In this document: positions 13,162 through 25,149 of the stretch, in pieces | How the letters are laid out: each line of letters starts with the position of its first letter | How positions within the stretch are numbered: the stretch's first letter is position 1 | DNA from: Chiridota heheva | Taxonomy: Eukaryota; Echinodermata; Holothuroidea; Apodida; Chiridotidae | DNA length: 64,000 bases | Direction of reading: 5' to 3' | Assembly (NCBI GenBank): GCA_020152595.1 | Contig: JAIGNY010001459.1 | Location: 1,204,501 to 1,268,500 of the forward strand | The notes under the pieces: generated by a model | What the model was told of the DNA's origin: nothing | The model's input: the letters and a program-made list of their open reading frames with translations, nothing else | The model's database searches: none | Position numbers and translations under genes: made by a program

Positions 13162-14665
13162 TATAAATCACATCTCGAGTAAAGGTAAATCACATCTCAA
13201 GTAAAGGTAAATCACATCTCAAGTAAAGGTTAATTACACCTCAAGTAAAGGTTAATCACATCTCAAGTAAAAGTAAATCACATCTCAAGTCAAGGTAAAT
13301 CACATCTCAAGTAAAGGTAAATCACATCTCAAGTAAAGGTAAATCACATGTCAAGTAAAGGTAAATCACATCTCAAGTAAAGGTAAATCACATCTCAAGT
13401 AAAGGTAAATCACATCTCAAGTAAAAGTAAATCACATCTTAAGTAAAGGTAAATCACATCTCAAGTAAAGGTAAATCACATCTCAAGCAAAAGTAAATCA
13501 CATCTCAAGTAAAGGTAAATCATATCTCAAGTAAAGGTAAATCACATCTCAAGTAAAGAGTAATCACATCTCAAAAAAAAGTAAATCACATCTCAAGTAA
13601 AGGTATATCACATCTCACGTAAAAGCAAATCACATCTTAAGTAAAGGTAAATCACATCTCAAGTAAAGAGTAATCACATCTCAAAAAAAAGTAAATCACA
13701 TCTCAAGTAAAGGTATATCACATCTCACGTAAAAGCAAATCACATCTCAAGTAAAGGTAAATCACATCTCAAGTAAAAGTAAATCACATCTAAAGTAAAG
13801 GTAAATCACATCTTAAGTAAAGAGAAATCACATCTCAAGTGAAGGTAAATAACACCTCAAGTAAAGGTAAATCACATCTCAAGTAAAGGTAAATCACATC
13901 TCAAGTAAAGGTAAATCACATCTCAAGTAAAAGTAATCACATCTCAAAAAAAGTAAATCACATCTCAAGTAAAGGTATATCACATCTCAAGTAAAAGTAA
14001 ATCACATCTCAAGTCAAGGTAAATCACATCTCAAGTAAAAGTACATCACATCTAAAGTAAAGGTAAATCACATCTCAAGTAAAGGTTAATCACATCTCAA
14101 AAAAAAGTAAATCACATCTCAAGTAAAGGTAAATCACATCTTAAGTAAAGGTATATCACATCTCAAGTAAAGGTAAATCACATCTCAAGTAAAGGTAAAT
14201 CACATCTCAAAAAAAAGGAAATCACATCTCAAGTAAAGGTAAATCACATCTCAAGTAAAGGTAAATCACATCTCAAGTAAAGGTAAATCACATCTCAAGT
14301 AAAGAGTAATCACATCTCAAAAAAAAGTAAATCACATCTCAAGTAAAGGTATATCACATCTCAAGTAAAAGTAAATCACATCTCAAGTCAAGGTAAATCA
14401 CATCTCAAGTAAAAGTACATCACATCTAAAGTAAAGGTAAATCACATCTCAAGTAAAGGTTAATCACATCTCAAAAAAAAGTAAATCACATCTCAAGTAA
14501 AGGTAAATCACATCTTAAGTAAAGGTATATCACATCTCAAGTAAAGGTAAATCACATCTCAAGTAAAGGTAAATCACATCTCAAGTAAAGGTTAATCACA
14601 TCTCAAAAAAAAGTAAATCACATCTCAAGTAAAGGTAAATCACATCTCAAGTATAGGTAAATCAG
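13162..14665. repeat. 22-bp minisatellite with 374-bp higher-order repeat
   Basis: About 68 units of 22 bp, core AAGTAAAGGTAAATCACATC. Variant units (TCAAAAAAAAGT, GTACATCACATCTAAAG, AAGTCAAGG) recur in the same order. GTACATCACATC occurs at 14041 and 14415, and the run ending GTAAATC at 14107 and 14481, both 374 bp apart, which is 17 units. A shorter block repeat is visible near 13550 and 13670. Confidence 0.96.
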
Positions 14666-14697
14666 TAGGTTTTTTTGGGGGTTTTATTCTTTCCAGG

Positions 14698-15771
<1,074 letters not shown>

Positions 15772-16277
15772 TTAAAACTAAATCAAAATGAACTGAATAG
15801 TTGAAGATCATCTGCAAGGTTGAAGGAACTTCACACATATTTTCTTTTTCCTAGAGTGCAGAGGAATGATTGAATTCTGGCAATGAAAGCAAGAGATTTC
15901 AAACAAATATTACACCTAACATGAGCTGGCATTGATTATGCTCGCTGTTACCTCAGTGTGTAATTAACTGGATCACAATGAGTCAGCACATCTGAGATTC
16001 AAACAGGTTCATGTTTGTCCTGCAGGTTTCAAAATGGTTCCGATTGTAAGCTCATTTCAAATTAATACCTTCCTGAAGGTTGCAAAGTTCGCTGCAAGCT
16101 CGTCACAGGATTAAAACAACTAACATTCCATTTCAATCAAGGAGCTATAGGGGTGCTGTATTTCCCTTGATACTTCCTTATTTCACATTTTGTTTCATTT
16201 CTTTACATTAACAGACCTTTTCTTATTTTAGTATTGTGCTGACACATAAGAGTGTATTACTACTAAGGTTCACTTAC
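15772..16277. other. Probable intronic sequence
   Basis: Lies downstream of the exon at 16278-16443 on the minus strand. No repeat or further exon recognised. Confidence 0.4.
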
Positions 16278-16443
16278 CAGTTCGTTTCCTTCTGAATGTG
16301 CTCTGTGTCCGTCTGATTTTGGGAGAAGATGATGGCGAAAAACGGAATTTGTTGGAGGAGGTGAGGGCAGGTCTCAGGTTTAAGAATTCCTTGTCCAATC
16401 GAATCACTGTCCCTGGGTACTTGTCTGTGATAATTGTGGCATT
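16278..16443 (-). CDS. Internal exon 2 of an unidentified gene (minus strand)
   Basis: Read on the minus strand, this 166-bp block is preceded by a pyrimidine-rich acceptor (TTCTTATACCTCAACAG) and followed by a near-perfect donor (GTAAGTG). One frame is fully open: 55 codons plus one base, beginning NATIITDKYPGTVIRLDKEF, then a Ser/Pro stretch (SPSSSPKIRRTQSTF) and a basic end (RRKRT). It enters in phase 0, exactly as the exon at 21208-21338 leaves off, so the two should splice directly. The Ser-rich basic tail looks like a disordered, phosphorylatable linker. It exits in phase 1, but the next exon is not identified in the window. I do not recognise the family. The open frame plus both splice sites make coding likely. 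Confidence 0.72.
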
Positions 16444-16764
16444 CTGTTGAGGTATAAGAAGATGTGATCAAACAGAAAGAGATAATACAGTGATCCATGG
16501 CTAGATGTTAACACCTAATAAGCATATAACTGAGCTTGAAATTTCATTTAATTTATTAATTTGTTTTATCACAACATTCATATGATAATAAGTGCATACA
16601 TATAACAAAAATTAAAATAGTGAAAGGAAGTGCTCTGAAAAACCTTTATAGCTAAACGAACAGAGCATTAGCTCCCTTATAACATTGAGATATAGGATAC
16701 ACATCCATCGATGCTTCTAAACAAAGTTAGGAGAGAAAAATAGCCCTGCACCTGCAAGTCAATT
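16444..16764. other. Intronic sequence, nothing recognised
   Basis: Between the exon and the 27-bp array. Unique and AT-rich. Confidence 0.4.
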
Positions 16765-17221
16765 TTGTATCATGTCACACACTGCCTTATAATGTATCAT
16801 GTCACACACTGCCTTATAATGTATCATGTCACACACAGCATTATAATGTATCATGTCACACACTGCCTTATAATGTATCAGGTCACACACTGCCTTATAA
16901 TGTATCATGTCACACACTGCCTTATAATGTATTATGTCACACACTGCATTATAATGTATCATGTCACACTGCTGCACTTATAATGCCTTATAATGTTATA
17001 ATGTATCATGTCACACTCTTATAATGCCTTATAATCATGTCACACACTGCATTATAATGTATCATGTCACACACTGCTTTATAATGTATCATGTCACACA
17101 CTGCCTTATAATGTATCATGTCACACACTGCCTTATAATGTATCATGTCACACACTGCCTTATAATGTATCATGTCACACACTGCCTTATAATGTATCAT
17201 GTCACACACTGCCTTATAATT
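16765..17221. repeat. 27-bp minisatellite
   Basis: About 16 units of 27 bp, core ATGTATCATGTCACACACTG followed by CCTTATA, with a disrupted stretch at 16965-17035. The period of nine codons gives artefactual open frames on both strands. Confidence 0.95.
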
Positions 17222-17314
17222 GACGTGAAGACAAGTTTTATGCTTTTTGGAAATTGTCATTGTACAATCATTTACAATTTGCACACAGTATGTGTTTTGA
17301 GTCTTATTAAAGAT

Positions 17315-17861
17315 TAGTGCTGTCATGATATTATGGTAACATCGCAATATCTATTTTCCCCACGACATGAAATATGCCTCTCAATACATATCGCGATACC
17401 AAAAACTAATACATAACTAAGAAATTTTCACACAACTAGGCTCTTCGTACGTTACGATACAAACATTGCAGAAGTACATCTACAAGTCATGTTTTTAGGC
17501 CATTAAAAACGTGCAAAAATACCGTGACACATAAACAAACAAAAAGCTAATTAAAAATCGTGTTCCTTTACTCTACACTGCACGCTCCGATGTAAGTAGG
17601 CAAAAAGAAGAAAAAATTGGCCCAGAATTAGCAAACGTGCATGATGCGTGATGAACGCAAGTCACAAGATCATGTAGTCTGCTAGATCTGCAAATCCATT
17701 TTTCTTTCGTTCATCATACTGTCATACAAGAAGTAACGTTAGTGATATTAACAATGTGCCATGAGTTTCCTTGAAAAGTATCCCAATACATATAGCAATA
17801 TATCACAATATTTTTCCCCACGATAATCAATACGTAGTAGAGCCATGTCGTGACAGCACTA
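17315..17861. mobile_element. hAT-type MITE, 547 bp
   Basis: Terminal inverted repeats: the left end starts TAGTGCTGTCATGATATTAT, and the right end, read inverted, starts TAGTGCTGTCACGACATGG. Imperfect pairing extends inward (ACCCAATA/CAATACATAT and CCCCACGA motifs on both sides). It is flanked by a perfect 8-bp direct duplication TTAAAGAT (17307-17314 and 17862-17869). An 8-bp TSD with a TAGNG start is the hAT signature. No transposase frame is present, so it is non-autonomous. It lies in the intron between the two minus-strand exons. Confidence 0.85.
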
Positions 17862-17960
17862 TTAAAGATGAATGTTGAGGCGGGGTGTTTATATGCGTGC
17901 GTATTTAAAGAACGGGCCAAAGCACTTTAACACCAGCAGAATGATCTAACTTAAGGAGGT

Positions 17961-18392
17961 TTATTTGCAAGTGTAAAGTTCTTTGAACAGTGCATTCATG
18001 CTGAAAAGTTTCTCTTTGAGCCAACCCGTACCTGACACCTGAGTTAATCCTGAAAACTCAGGTATGACAATTACCAACCCGACTTCTTGTTCAGTGTATT
18101 GTGTTTCCACTCCAAACAATGATTGTTTATCTGCCATTCCCATGCATACCACAGCCAAGTAGCCCAAGGCTATTTGTGTGTATAAGATTACACAAAGCCA
18201 GAGCTGAATAATCAAGGCACCTTTGTGATTAAAATCACTCATCCGTGTTAGGTGTCTTAGTGGGAGAAGTTTGTTTTCAAACTGGTAATAAAAATAATGC
18301 CTGAAGTGATAATGTGCATTAAGTGTGAATGATTGACGGACCATTTCTCCTAAAGAAAGATATTGCTTCATGTTAAATACGCATATAAACAC
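17961..18392 (-). CDS. Unidentified 143-codon open frame, doubtful
   Basis: The longest open frame in the window that is not made of tandem repeats. It starts at an ATG (18392) and its stop is at the 17961 end. The predicted protein begins MFICVFNMKQYLSLGEMV, is rich in aromatic and aliphatic residues, and has one hydrophobic stretch (ALIIQLWLCVILYTQIALGY, about residues 79-98) that could form a membrane segment. No family motif is recognised. It lies within the intron between the two minus-strand exons, on the same strand. No promoter or splice support is seen. A frame of this length can occur by chance, so I treat it as probably non-coding. Confidence 0.15.
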   Translation of the reverse strand: MFICVFNMKQYLSLGEMVRQSFTLNAHYHFRHYFYYQFENKLLPLRHLTRMSDFNHKGALIIQLWLCVILYTQIALGYLAVVCMGMADKQSLFGVETQYTEQEVGLVIVIPEFSGLTQVSGTGWLKEKLFSMNALFKELYTCK

Positions 18393-18897
18393 AATGTTAT
18401 TTCCTTGTTTGCTTAAAATGCATTTTTTTTAATGAAATATGAGAAAAGTTTATGTACATTTTTTTGCTTTATAAAAACATTCACCTGTTGTAAAGATGGA
18501 CTAAACCACATATCCAAGGTCATGCATTAACATAATTTGTTAGCATTAGATATTAATTCAATTTGAGATTGCTTCATACTCTTGTTTGTGATACATTCAA
18601 GTGTATAATTTACGACTAATGATCAGTTTCACCATTTTCAAATTCTGCAACATTTGTGATATACATTATTGAGGAAACCTCAAGATCGTAAACCATTGAA
18701 TTGTTTGTCTTCAAATGCATTAAGTGATCTTCAAGAGTGTCTTTTGCAGCTAATGCTGTTTGGGGGATGACAGATATTTGACATCTACTGTATTTGTCAG
18801 ACTAACTACTTTTCTTCAGTAAATTGTGGATTAAAAACAAAGGATTAACAGTTGAAAGAAAGGCATTTCAAATAATAGCATCATGTGTTTGTTTATG
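18393..18897. other. Unique AT-rich sequence, nothing recognised
   Basis: No supported feature. Confidence 0.4.
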
Positions 18898-20903
18898 GAG
18901 CTTGAGGAGTTCAGACTGGCAGCTGTATTGACCATACAGAAACCTAGCCAGCCTAATAGGCTGGGCTAAGGGGATGGGATCTCAGCTGCCAGCCTGCACA
19001 ACCTCACAGTAAGAGTATATTTCATTTCACACCAGATTCAGTTTGCGTTCAGAGCTTAAGGAGTTCAGACTGGCAGCTGTATTGGTCCGCAGACACCTAG
19101 CCAGCCGAATAGGCTGGGCTAAGGGGATGGGATCTCAGCTGCCAGCCTGCACAACCTCACAGTAAGAGTATACAGTATTTCATTTTACACCAGATTTACA
19201 GTTTGTGTTCAGAGCTTGAGGAGTTCAGACTGGCAGCTGTACTGACCAGTCAGAAACCTGGTCATCGACTAAAACACATCTCCTCTTAACAATAAATGAT
19301 ATCTCTAAACAAATTGACCAAAACAGTGACGTCTCTATGGCTATTCTTGTCTTCTCAAAAGCCTTTGATAAAGTCCCACACCAGCGCCTGTTACCCAAAC
19401 TTTCCGCCTATGGCATTGATGGAAATCTCCTGGTCTGGTTTGCATCATTTCTCAACAACCGCATCCAGCGTGTTGTCTGTGATGGTGAAATCTCTGATTC
19501 TAAACAGGTTTTATCCGTTGTACCACAAGGTATTGTTTTAAGTCCATTACTTTTCCTTTTATATGTAAATGACATCCCTGATGATATACACAGTACAGTT
19601 AGACTGTTTGCTGATGACTGTCTTGTGTACAGAACAATTAATAACCCCTCTGACCAACAAATCCTCCCAGATGATCTTAACAAACTTGAACAATGGCAAA
19701 ACAAATAGCAAATGAATTTTGACCCTCCTAAATGCTACATCTTGTCAATTTCTTCTAAAAAATGCTTTAAATCACCTGTATATACCTTATGCAACCAGCC
19801 ACTAAAACATGTCAACTCCCACCCATACCTAGGTGTTGAAATTGATAATACACTTAGATATACATAACATAACCAAGAAAGCTAACTCTGTACTTGGCCT
19901 ATTACAACGTAATCTCTCAAACTGTCCCACCGACGTTTAATCCACTGCTTATAAAGCTCTAAGCAGGCCAGTACTTGAGTACGCATCAGCAGTCTGGGAC
20001 CCCCATCACCAGTGCGATGTGGATCAACTTGAATCTATTCAAAGGAGAGCAGCCAGGTTCTGTATGGCAGACTACTCTTATAAATCTAGTGTAAAAAACA
20101 TGCTTCATAAATTAGATTGGCCCCTGCTAAAAGCAAGAAGATACAACACCCGGCTACATATGCTATATAAAATCAATAACAATCTTGTCGCCATCAATAA
20201 AGATGAACTTATCCCACCGTCAGAACTAATACAAGAAATAATCATGACCTTAATTTCCAGGTTCCCTATGCTAAAAAGAATGTATATAAACACTCTTTCT
20301 TCCCTCACACTAAAGGATTGGAATGCTTTACCGTCAGACATTGTACATGCACCAAGTCTCAACTGTTTCAAAGCTAAACTTACTAACACTTGTATTGCTA
20401 AGTAATTTTTTTTTTTTTATACTTTTTTACGCTCGGTTGGCGTTCATGTCCTCTTGAAGGATTTTTGCCAACTTAAGTGATTCAGATTCATCTTAATTCT
20501 ATTAGAATAGGCTTGGCTAAGGCGATAGGATATCAGCTGCCAGCTTGCACAACCTCACAGTAAGAGTTTATTTCATTTCACACCAGATTCACAATTTGAG
20601 TTCAGAGCTTGAGGAGTTCAGACTGGCAGCTGCAGTGACCAGTCAAAAGCCTAGTCATCCTAAATCTATTACAATAGGCTTGGCTAAGGCGATAGGATAT
20701 CAGCTGCCAGCCTGCACAACCTCACAGTAAGAGTATATTTCGTTTCACACCAGATTCACAATTTGAGTTCAGAGCTTAAGGAGTTCAGACTGGCAGCTGC
20801 AGTGACCAGTCAGAAGCCTAGCCACCAGTCAGAAGCCTAGCCAGCCTAAATCTATTACAATAGGCTTGGCTAAGGCGATGGGATCTCGGCTGTCAGCGTG
20901 CAC
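18898..20903. repeat. 155-167-bp tandem repeat split by a LINE
   Basis: Units start at GAGCTTGAGGAGTTCAGACT (18898, 19052, 19212, then 20605, 20772) and contain GGGATCTCAGCTGCCAGCCT or close variants. Left copies end at 19266 and right copies resume at 20493. The gap between them is filled by the LINE copy at 19267-20492. Right copies carry ATCTATTACAATAGGCTTGG in place of the left-side CTAATAGGCTGGG. Confidence 0.9.
19267..20492 (+). mobile_element. 5'-truncated LINE with RT remnant
   Basis: The plus strand encodes the RT and C-terminal region of a CR1/Jockey-like LINE. RT motif A is at about 19352-19370 (ILVFSKAFDKVPH), where the catalytic Asp of the usual DFSKAFD is Val. Motif B follows as VVPQGIVLSPLLFLLYVNDI, then the catalytic FADD at 19607-19618. 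An in-frame TAG at 19706 replaces the Trp usual in WQxxWxMxF, and at least one indel follows near 19866. The C-terminal part (20019-20405) has LESIQRRAARF, LKARRYNTRLHMLYKI and LKDWNALPSDIVHAPS with a normal end. The 3' UTR has a possible hairpin (GTTGGC 20436-20441 with GCCAAC 20467-20472) and a TGATTCAGATTCA tail. It is flanked by TCATC (19262-19266 and 20488-20492), a likely TSD. Dead copy. Confidence 0.88.
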
Positions 20904-21207
20904 AACCAACACCAAGAGAATTTAGCCAGCTCTGATCAGTTCGGTTTTAGTGTAAGCAATAACAGAATTACTCTACCATAGTTGTGGAAGAAAGCATGGG
21001 AAAGTAAGATTGTATGCACTGTTGAAGTTAATCTTACTAAACGTCGGAGACCTGAGACTTAAATTTCCCTCTTGGTGTTCTGTTTTAATTTTTAGCCTGG
21101 CTGGCTGGGTTGTTACAATATAATAGCTATAAATGGTCACAAATATCAGATTCAACCAGCAATAGGTTCATTTTCCCCTTCCCCTAGTAGCTTTCCCCTC
21201 CCCTTAC

Positions 21208-21338
21208 CTGTTTATCATCAAAGTGGTAGAGCTTCCTCCCCTTGAACAGGATGACGCAATACTGCAGCTTCCAGGTGACCACACCAATTGCATCTAAGTG
21301 ACCAGTTGACTTGCTCAATTCCCTCTCATCCAACTCCT
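21208..21338 (-). CDS. Internal exon 1 of an unidentified gene, PH-domain-like (minus strand)
   Basis: On the minus strand an acceptor (TTTTTGTATTTGTAG) precedes 131 bp of open frame ending in a donor (CAG then GTAAGG). After two bases completing an upstream codon it encodes 43 residues. The core GHLDAIGVVTWKLQYCVILF followed by KGRKLYHFDDKQ has the look of the first strands of a pleckstrin homology domain: G-x-L near the start, WK before an alternating hydrophobic strand, then a basic turn and LY-F. PH domains bind phosphoinositides or proteins and bring signalling proteins to membranes. It exits in phase 0, matching the exon at 16278-16443. The PH assignment rests on the pattern alone. The gene is not identified, and its upstream exons must lie at higher coordinates or outside the window. 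Confidence 0.72.
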
Positions 21339-21419
21339 CTACAAATACAAAAAGAGAGAGTTACAGGTTAAAAGCTACACTTTACACATACACACATATA
21401 AGAAACAAATGAAGAGAGA

Positions 21420-22580
21420 TGTCACCAAGAAGGCCCTTTTAGCCCTCATCTGACTGACATACAGAAGCCAAGGTCGCCTTTCTAGGCCTAGTCAGACGGG
21501 GGTATTGTTAACCCTTGTCGGACTGAAAATGAGTGAAATCAGCAAAGGCCCCCTTTACATTCCCCGTCACACAAATAGTACTGTTAACCCTTGTCAGACA
21601 GAAATAACATAACATAACAAGATTATGGGCTAAGAAGGTTTAGTTACCTTATAAAAAGACCAAACTAACACCACCACCACCATAAAAAATCAAAAATAAA
21701 GTTAGTAAAGAACTTATAAATGTTGACCTTGAAATTGTGAACAGAATTGGAGCTAACTATTCAGGCAAACCATTACACTCATTAACTACTCTTTGCGAAA
21801 AGCTAAAACGCAGAATATATATCCGTGAGAACTCTTTGGTCAACTTCAAACTGTTACCACATGTCACATGAGGATTAGCTGAAACATGCACGAAATAACA
21901 AGAAGTCAAAGCATCACTACCAGATAGGAATTTAAAAACCTGAATCATATTACCACATACTCTTCTCAACAAGCGTGGTCAAACCAAGAATTTGCAACCT
22001 AGATTCATAAGAGAGATTCTTTACTTCGGGAATATGTCTAGTAGCTCTTCGCTGAACCTGCTACAAAATGAACTTATCCTTCTCATAAAAGGGACTCCAG
22101 AGCCTGAATAGCATACTAAAGGTGAGGCCTGACTAACAGCTTATACAAATTAAGAACAACCTCTCTACCAAAATAACAAACATTTCTTTTACTCAAACCA
22201 AGCATTCTATTTGCCCTTGCAGCTGCTCAAGCACACTGTTTAGAAGGTTTCAGATTGCTAGTGAAGACAACACCTAAATCCCTTTCTAGATCAACACAAC
22301 CAAGATTTGAACCATTCATGCAGTAATCAAAAGCCAAATTGTTCTGACCAAAATGAATAACTTTGCATTTTTATCAACATTGAATGACATCTATCATGTT
22401 TTGGTCCAAGAAACTAACATATCCAGATAAGTTTGCAAAAGTTAAGAACCCCTAGCATTGAGTGAGCGCATATACCCTTTCTGTCCTGGCCCAACAAGGG
22501 TTACTATTAATCTTGTCAGACTGAAATTGAGTGAGCGCAGGTCCCATTTCTGGTGCCAGTCTGACAAGGGTTACAAAAAG
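21420..22580. repeat. Short tandem repeat split by a LINE
   Basis: Diverged units with AACCCTTGTCAGACTGAAAT-type sequence and GAGTGAGCGCA. Units occur at about 21475-21606 and again at about 22450-22578. The LINE fragment in between interrupts them. Confidence 0.65.
21735..22450 (-). mobile_element. Decayed LINE fragment, ORF2 C-terminal region
   Basis: Minus-strand translation across several frameshifts gives a typical LINE order. It runs from a segment like KCKVIHFGQNN and DLERDLGVVFTSNLKPSKQC, through AAARANRMLGLSKRNV and VLNLYKLLVRPHL, to the C-terminal part at 21757-21972 with LRRVCGNMIQVFKFLSG, SLKLTKEFSRI and FSQRVVNECNGLPE. This is the CR1/L2-like arrangement following the RT domain. 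The RT core is missing and stops are frequent, so it is an old, inactive copy. It inserted into a pre-existing tandem repeat and lies just upstream of the PH-like exon of the minus-strand gene, presumably in an intron. Confidence 0.82.
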
Positions 22581-22904
22581 CAGGTACTGAAAGGAAGGAG
22601 AATGAAGGGGTATATAAACATGGGTCTATGAAGAAAATACAAAACATGCAACTTTAAAGCTGCTGGTGGTACAAAACCCATTAAATTGACAATACCAATC
22701 CTACATGTACTATATCCTGCATTGGGAGTAAGCTTATGCACCCCCAACATTTACTGTGGTTGCAAACGAGAACAAAATTGCACTGGTAAATGTTTCCATC
22801 AAATGCTGTTGAGGAAATATGTTCACCAAGTAACCATTGGTGATCAAGTAACTTTCCTTTAGTTCCAAAATAAAAAAACAGCATGCAATCAGGAAGGTAA
22901 GTCT
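22581..22904. other. Unique sequence, nothing recognised
   Basis: Overlapping minus-strand frames near 22681-22934 have no motif or splice support. Confidence 0.4.
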
Positions 22905-23165
22905 TGTCAGCCCCCTTCCCCACCGTCTTACCACACCTCCAAAGTCAACCCCTCCCCGACCGTCTTACCACACCTTTGGAGCCAACCCCCTCCCCCACCG
23001 TCTTACCACACCTTTGAGTCAACCCCGACACTAGTTACCACCTTTGGAGTCAAGCCCCCTTAATCACATCTTTTGTCAACCCCTCCCCACCATCTTACCA
23101 CACCTTTGGAGTCAACCCCCTCCCCCACCATCTTACCACACCTTTGGGGTCGCCCCTCCCCAGTT
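22905..23165. repeat. About 36-bp minisatellite
   Basis: About seven imperfect units with CCACCGTCTTACCACACCTT and AGTCAACCCC. Confidence 0.9.
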
Positions 23166-23584
23166 TGTCATTAAGAAAATAGAAGTGTCTATTTGAGCTT
23201 TAATCCTAAAAAAGATCACACTAAACATGCAGACGAGATCAAGCTACAATGAGTAACATGATATTTGGCACTTTTTCATCCCTCTACTTCAATGTTGGCA
23301 TGATTACCGCCTTTAGCTTAGAAATGTGTTCTATACTTTGGTATAACATTAACAGGGGTAAAAGGGAAGAGGGAGGGGGGGGAGGAAAAAGTTCCAAATA
23401 ATTTTGTCTGTGATTGTAGTGGTTTTCTACCAGATTTGTGTGCGATTTAGACAATCAAATATTGCAATTTCGTTTGTTTGAAGTATGAAATGATGTTACA
23501 TGAACTTCAGATGCTTTGTCGCAGCTGATCTTATTGCTGGCTGTGAAAAAATCAAGAGTTTAAAGTTGCTCAGGTTATACGAAT
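23166..23584. other. Unique sequence, nothing recognised
   Basis: Includes a short G-rich tract (about 23366-23390). No gene evidence. Confidence 0.4.
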
Positions 23585-24192
23585 GCTTGTACCTTCAGCA
23601 AAGTAGCTATAGGGTTACGATTACTTATACCTTCAGCACAGTAGCTATAGGGATTACAATTACTTATACCTTCAGCACAGTAGCTATAGGGTTACGATTA
23701 CTTATACCTTCAGCACAGTAGCTATTGGGTAAAGATTGCTTATACCTTCAGCACAGTATCTATTGGGTTACGATTGCTTATACCTTCAGCACAGTAGCTA
23801 TAGGGATACAATTGCTTATACATTCAGCACAGTAGTTATAGGGTTACAATTGCTTATACCTCCAGCACAGTAGCTATAGGGTTATGATTACTTATACCTT
23901 CAGCACAGTAGCTATAGGGTTACGATTACTTATACCTTCAGCACAGTAGCTATAGGATTACGATTGATTATACCTTCAGCACAGTAGCTATTGGGTTACG
24001 ATTGCTTATACCTTCAGCACTGTAGCTATAGGTATACGATTACTTATACCTTCAGCACAGTAGCTATTGGGTTACGATTGCTTATACCTTCAGCACAGTA
24101 GCTTTAAGGTTACGGTTGCTTATACCTTCAGCACAATAGCTATAGGGTTACGATTGCTTATACCTTCAGCACAGTAGCTATAGGGCAATACG
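23585..24192. repeat. 38-bp minisatellite
   Basis: About 16 units, core CTTATACCTTCAGCACAGTA followed by GCTATAGGGTTACGATTA. Confidence 0.95.
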
Positions 24193-24415
24193 AATCTGCC
24201 GCACTTGCATATTAAATTGATCCGATTTTCTTCATCCAAGAAAGTAGATAGATAAATAGTAAAATGACAACAATATATTTTCAGTACTATCAGTTAAAGT
24301 TTGGGATTTTCTGTGTGTTGTTTTTCTTCTCAGTATTGCAACACAAACTTAGAGTATAGTTTACATTCATGAGCAAGGCTGATATTGTACCACATTTTCT
24401 GAAAGTGAAGTTTAA

Positions 24416-24640
24416 AGGAACACTTAACTGAAAAGTGAGGGCGTATTTTTAGGGGTCCCCAAAAATCAATTCTTTTTAGCATGCAACGGTATAGCAATTT
24501 TCTGGGTAATATGAATATTCAAGAAACCTTTGCCCTCACGTCGCCTGTGGGCTATGGAGACATGAAATTTATTAATCTTTTGTAGATATATCTGTAAATT
24601 TTTTAAAACGAGCGCCCTCTCTTTTCGGTCTAGTGCTTCT
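24416..24640. mobile_element. 225-bp MITE with TTAA target duplication
   Basis: Left end AGGAACACTTAACTGAAAAG then TGAGGGCG. The right end, read inverted, is AGAAGCACTAGACCGAAAAG then AGAGGGCG. Both are flanked by TTAA (24412-24415 and 24641-24644). Target preference TTAA is known for the piggyBac and Kolobok superfamilies. The AGG start is shared with the elements at 26951 and 51652. No coding sequence. Its terminal sequence is also the building block of the 24-bp array at 6205-6419. Confidence 0.85.
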
Positions 24641-24756
24641 TTAATAATTGAATGCTTGAATATGGTAAAGTAAGCACTCATGTGTCACTTGATGGCAAAT
24701 TACAACTGTACTGCATTCAAGTATAGAAATTACAATACACTGTGGAAAGACCTTTT

Positions 24757-25132
24757 TACAGCACAAAAAGATGACCTTCATACAGCACAACATGATGACC
24801 TTTATACAGCACAACAAGATAACCTTTATACAGCACAAGATAACCTTCATACAACACAACAAGATGACCTTTATACAGCACAACAATATGACCTTTATAC
24901 AGCACAACACAATGACCTTTATACAGCACAACAAGATGACCTTTATACAGCACAACAAGATGACCTTTAAACAGCACAACAAGATGACCTTCATACAGCA
25001 CAACAAAATGACCTTCATACAGCACAACAAAATGACCTTTATACAGCACAACAAGATGACCTTTATACAGCCCAACAAGATGACCTTTATACAGCCCAAC
25101 AAGATGACCTTTATACAGCACAGCAAGATAAC
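24757..25132. repeat. 24-bp minisatellite
   Basis: About 16 units, core GATGACCTTTATACAGCACA followed by ACAA. The eight-codon period leaves frames open on both strands. They are not genes. Confidence 0.95.
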
Positions 25133-25149
25133 CAAGATTTATTGTTAGT

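Noticed and set aside
20904-21086. Inverted pair ACACCAAGAGAATTT / AAATTTCCCTCTTGGTGTT
   Set aside because: Too short and imperfect, with no target duplication. It could be a decayed element but is not supportable.
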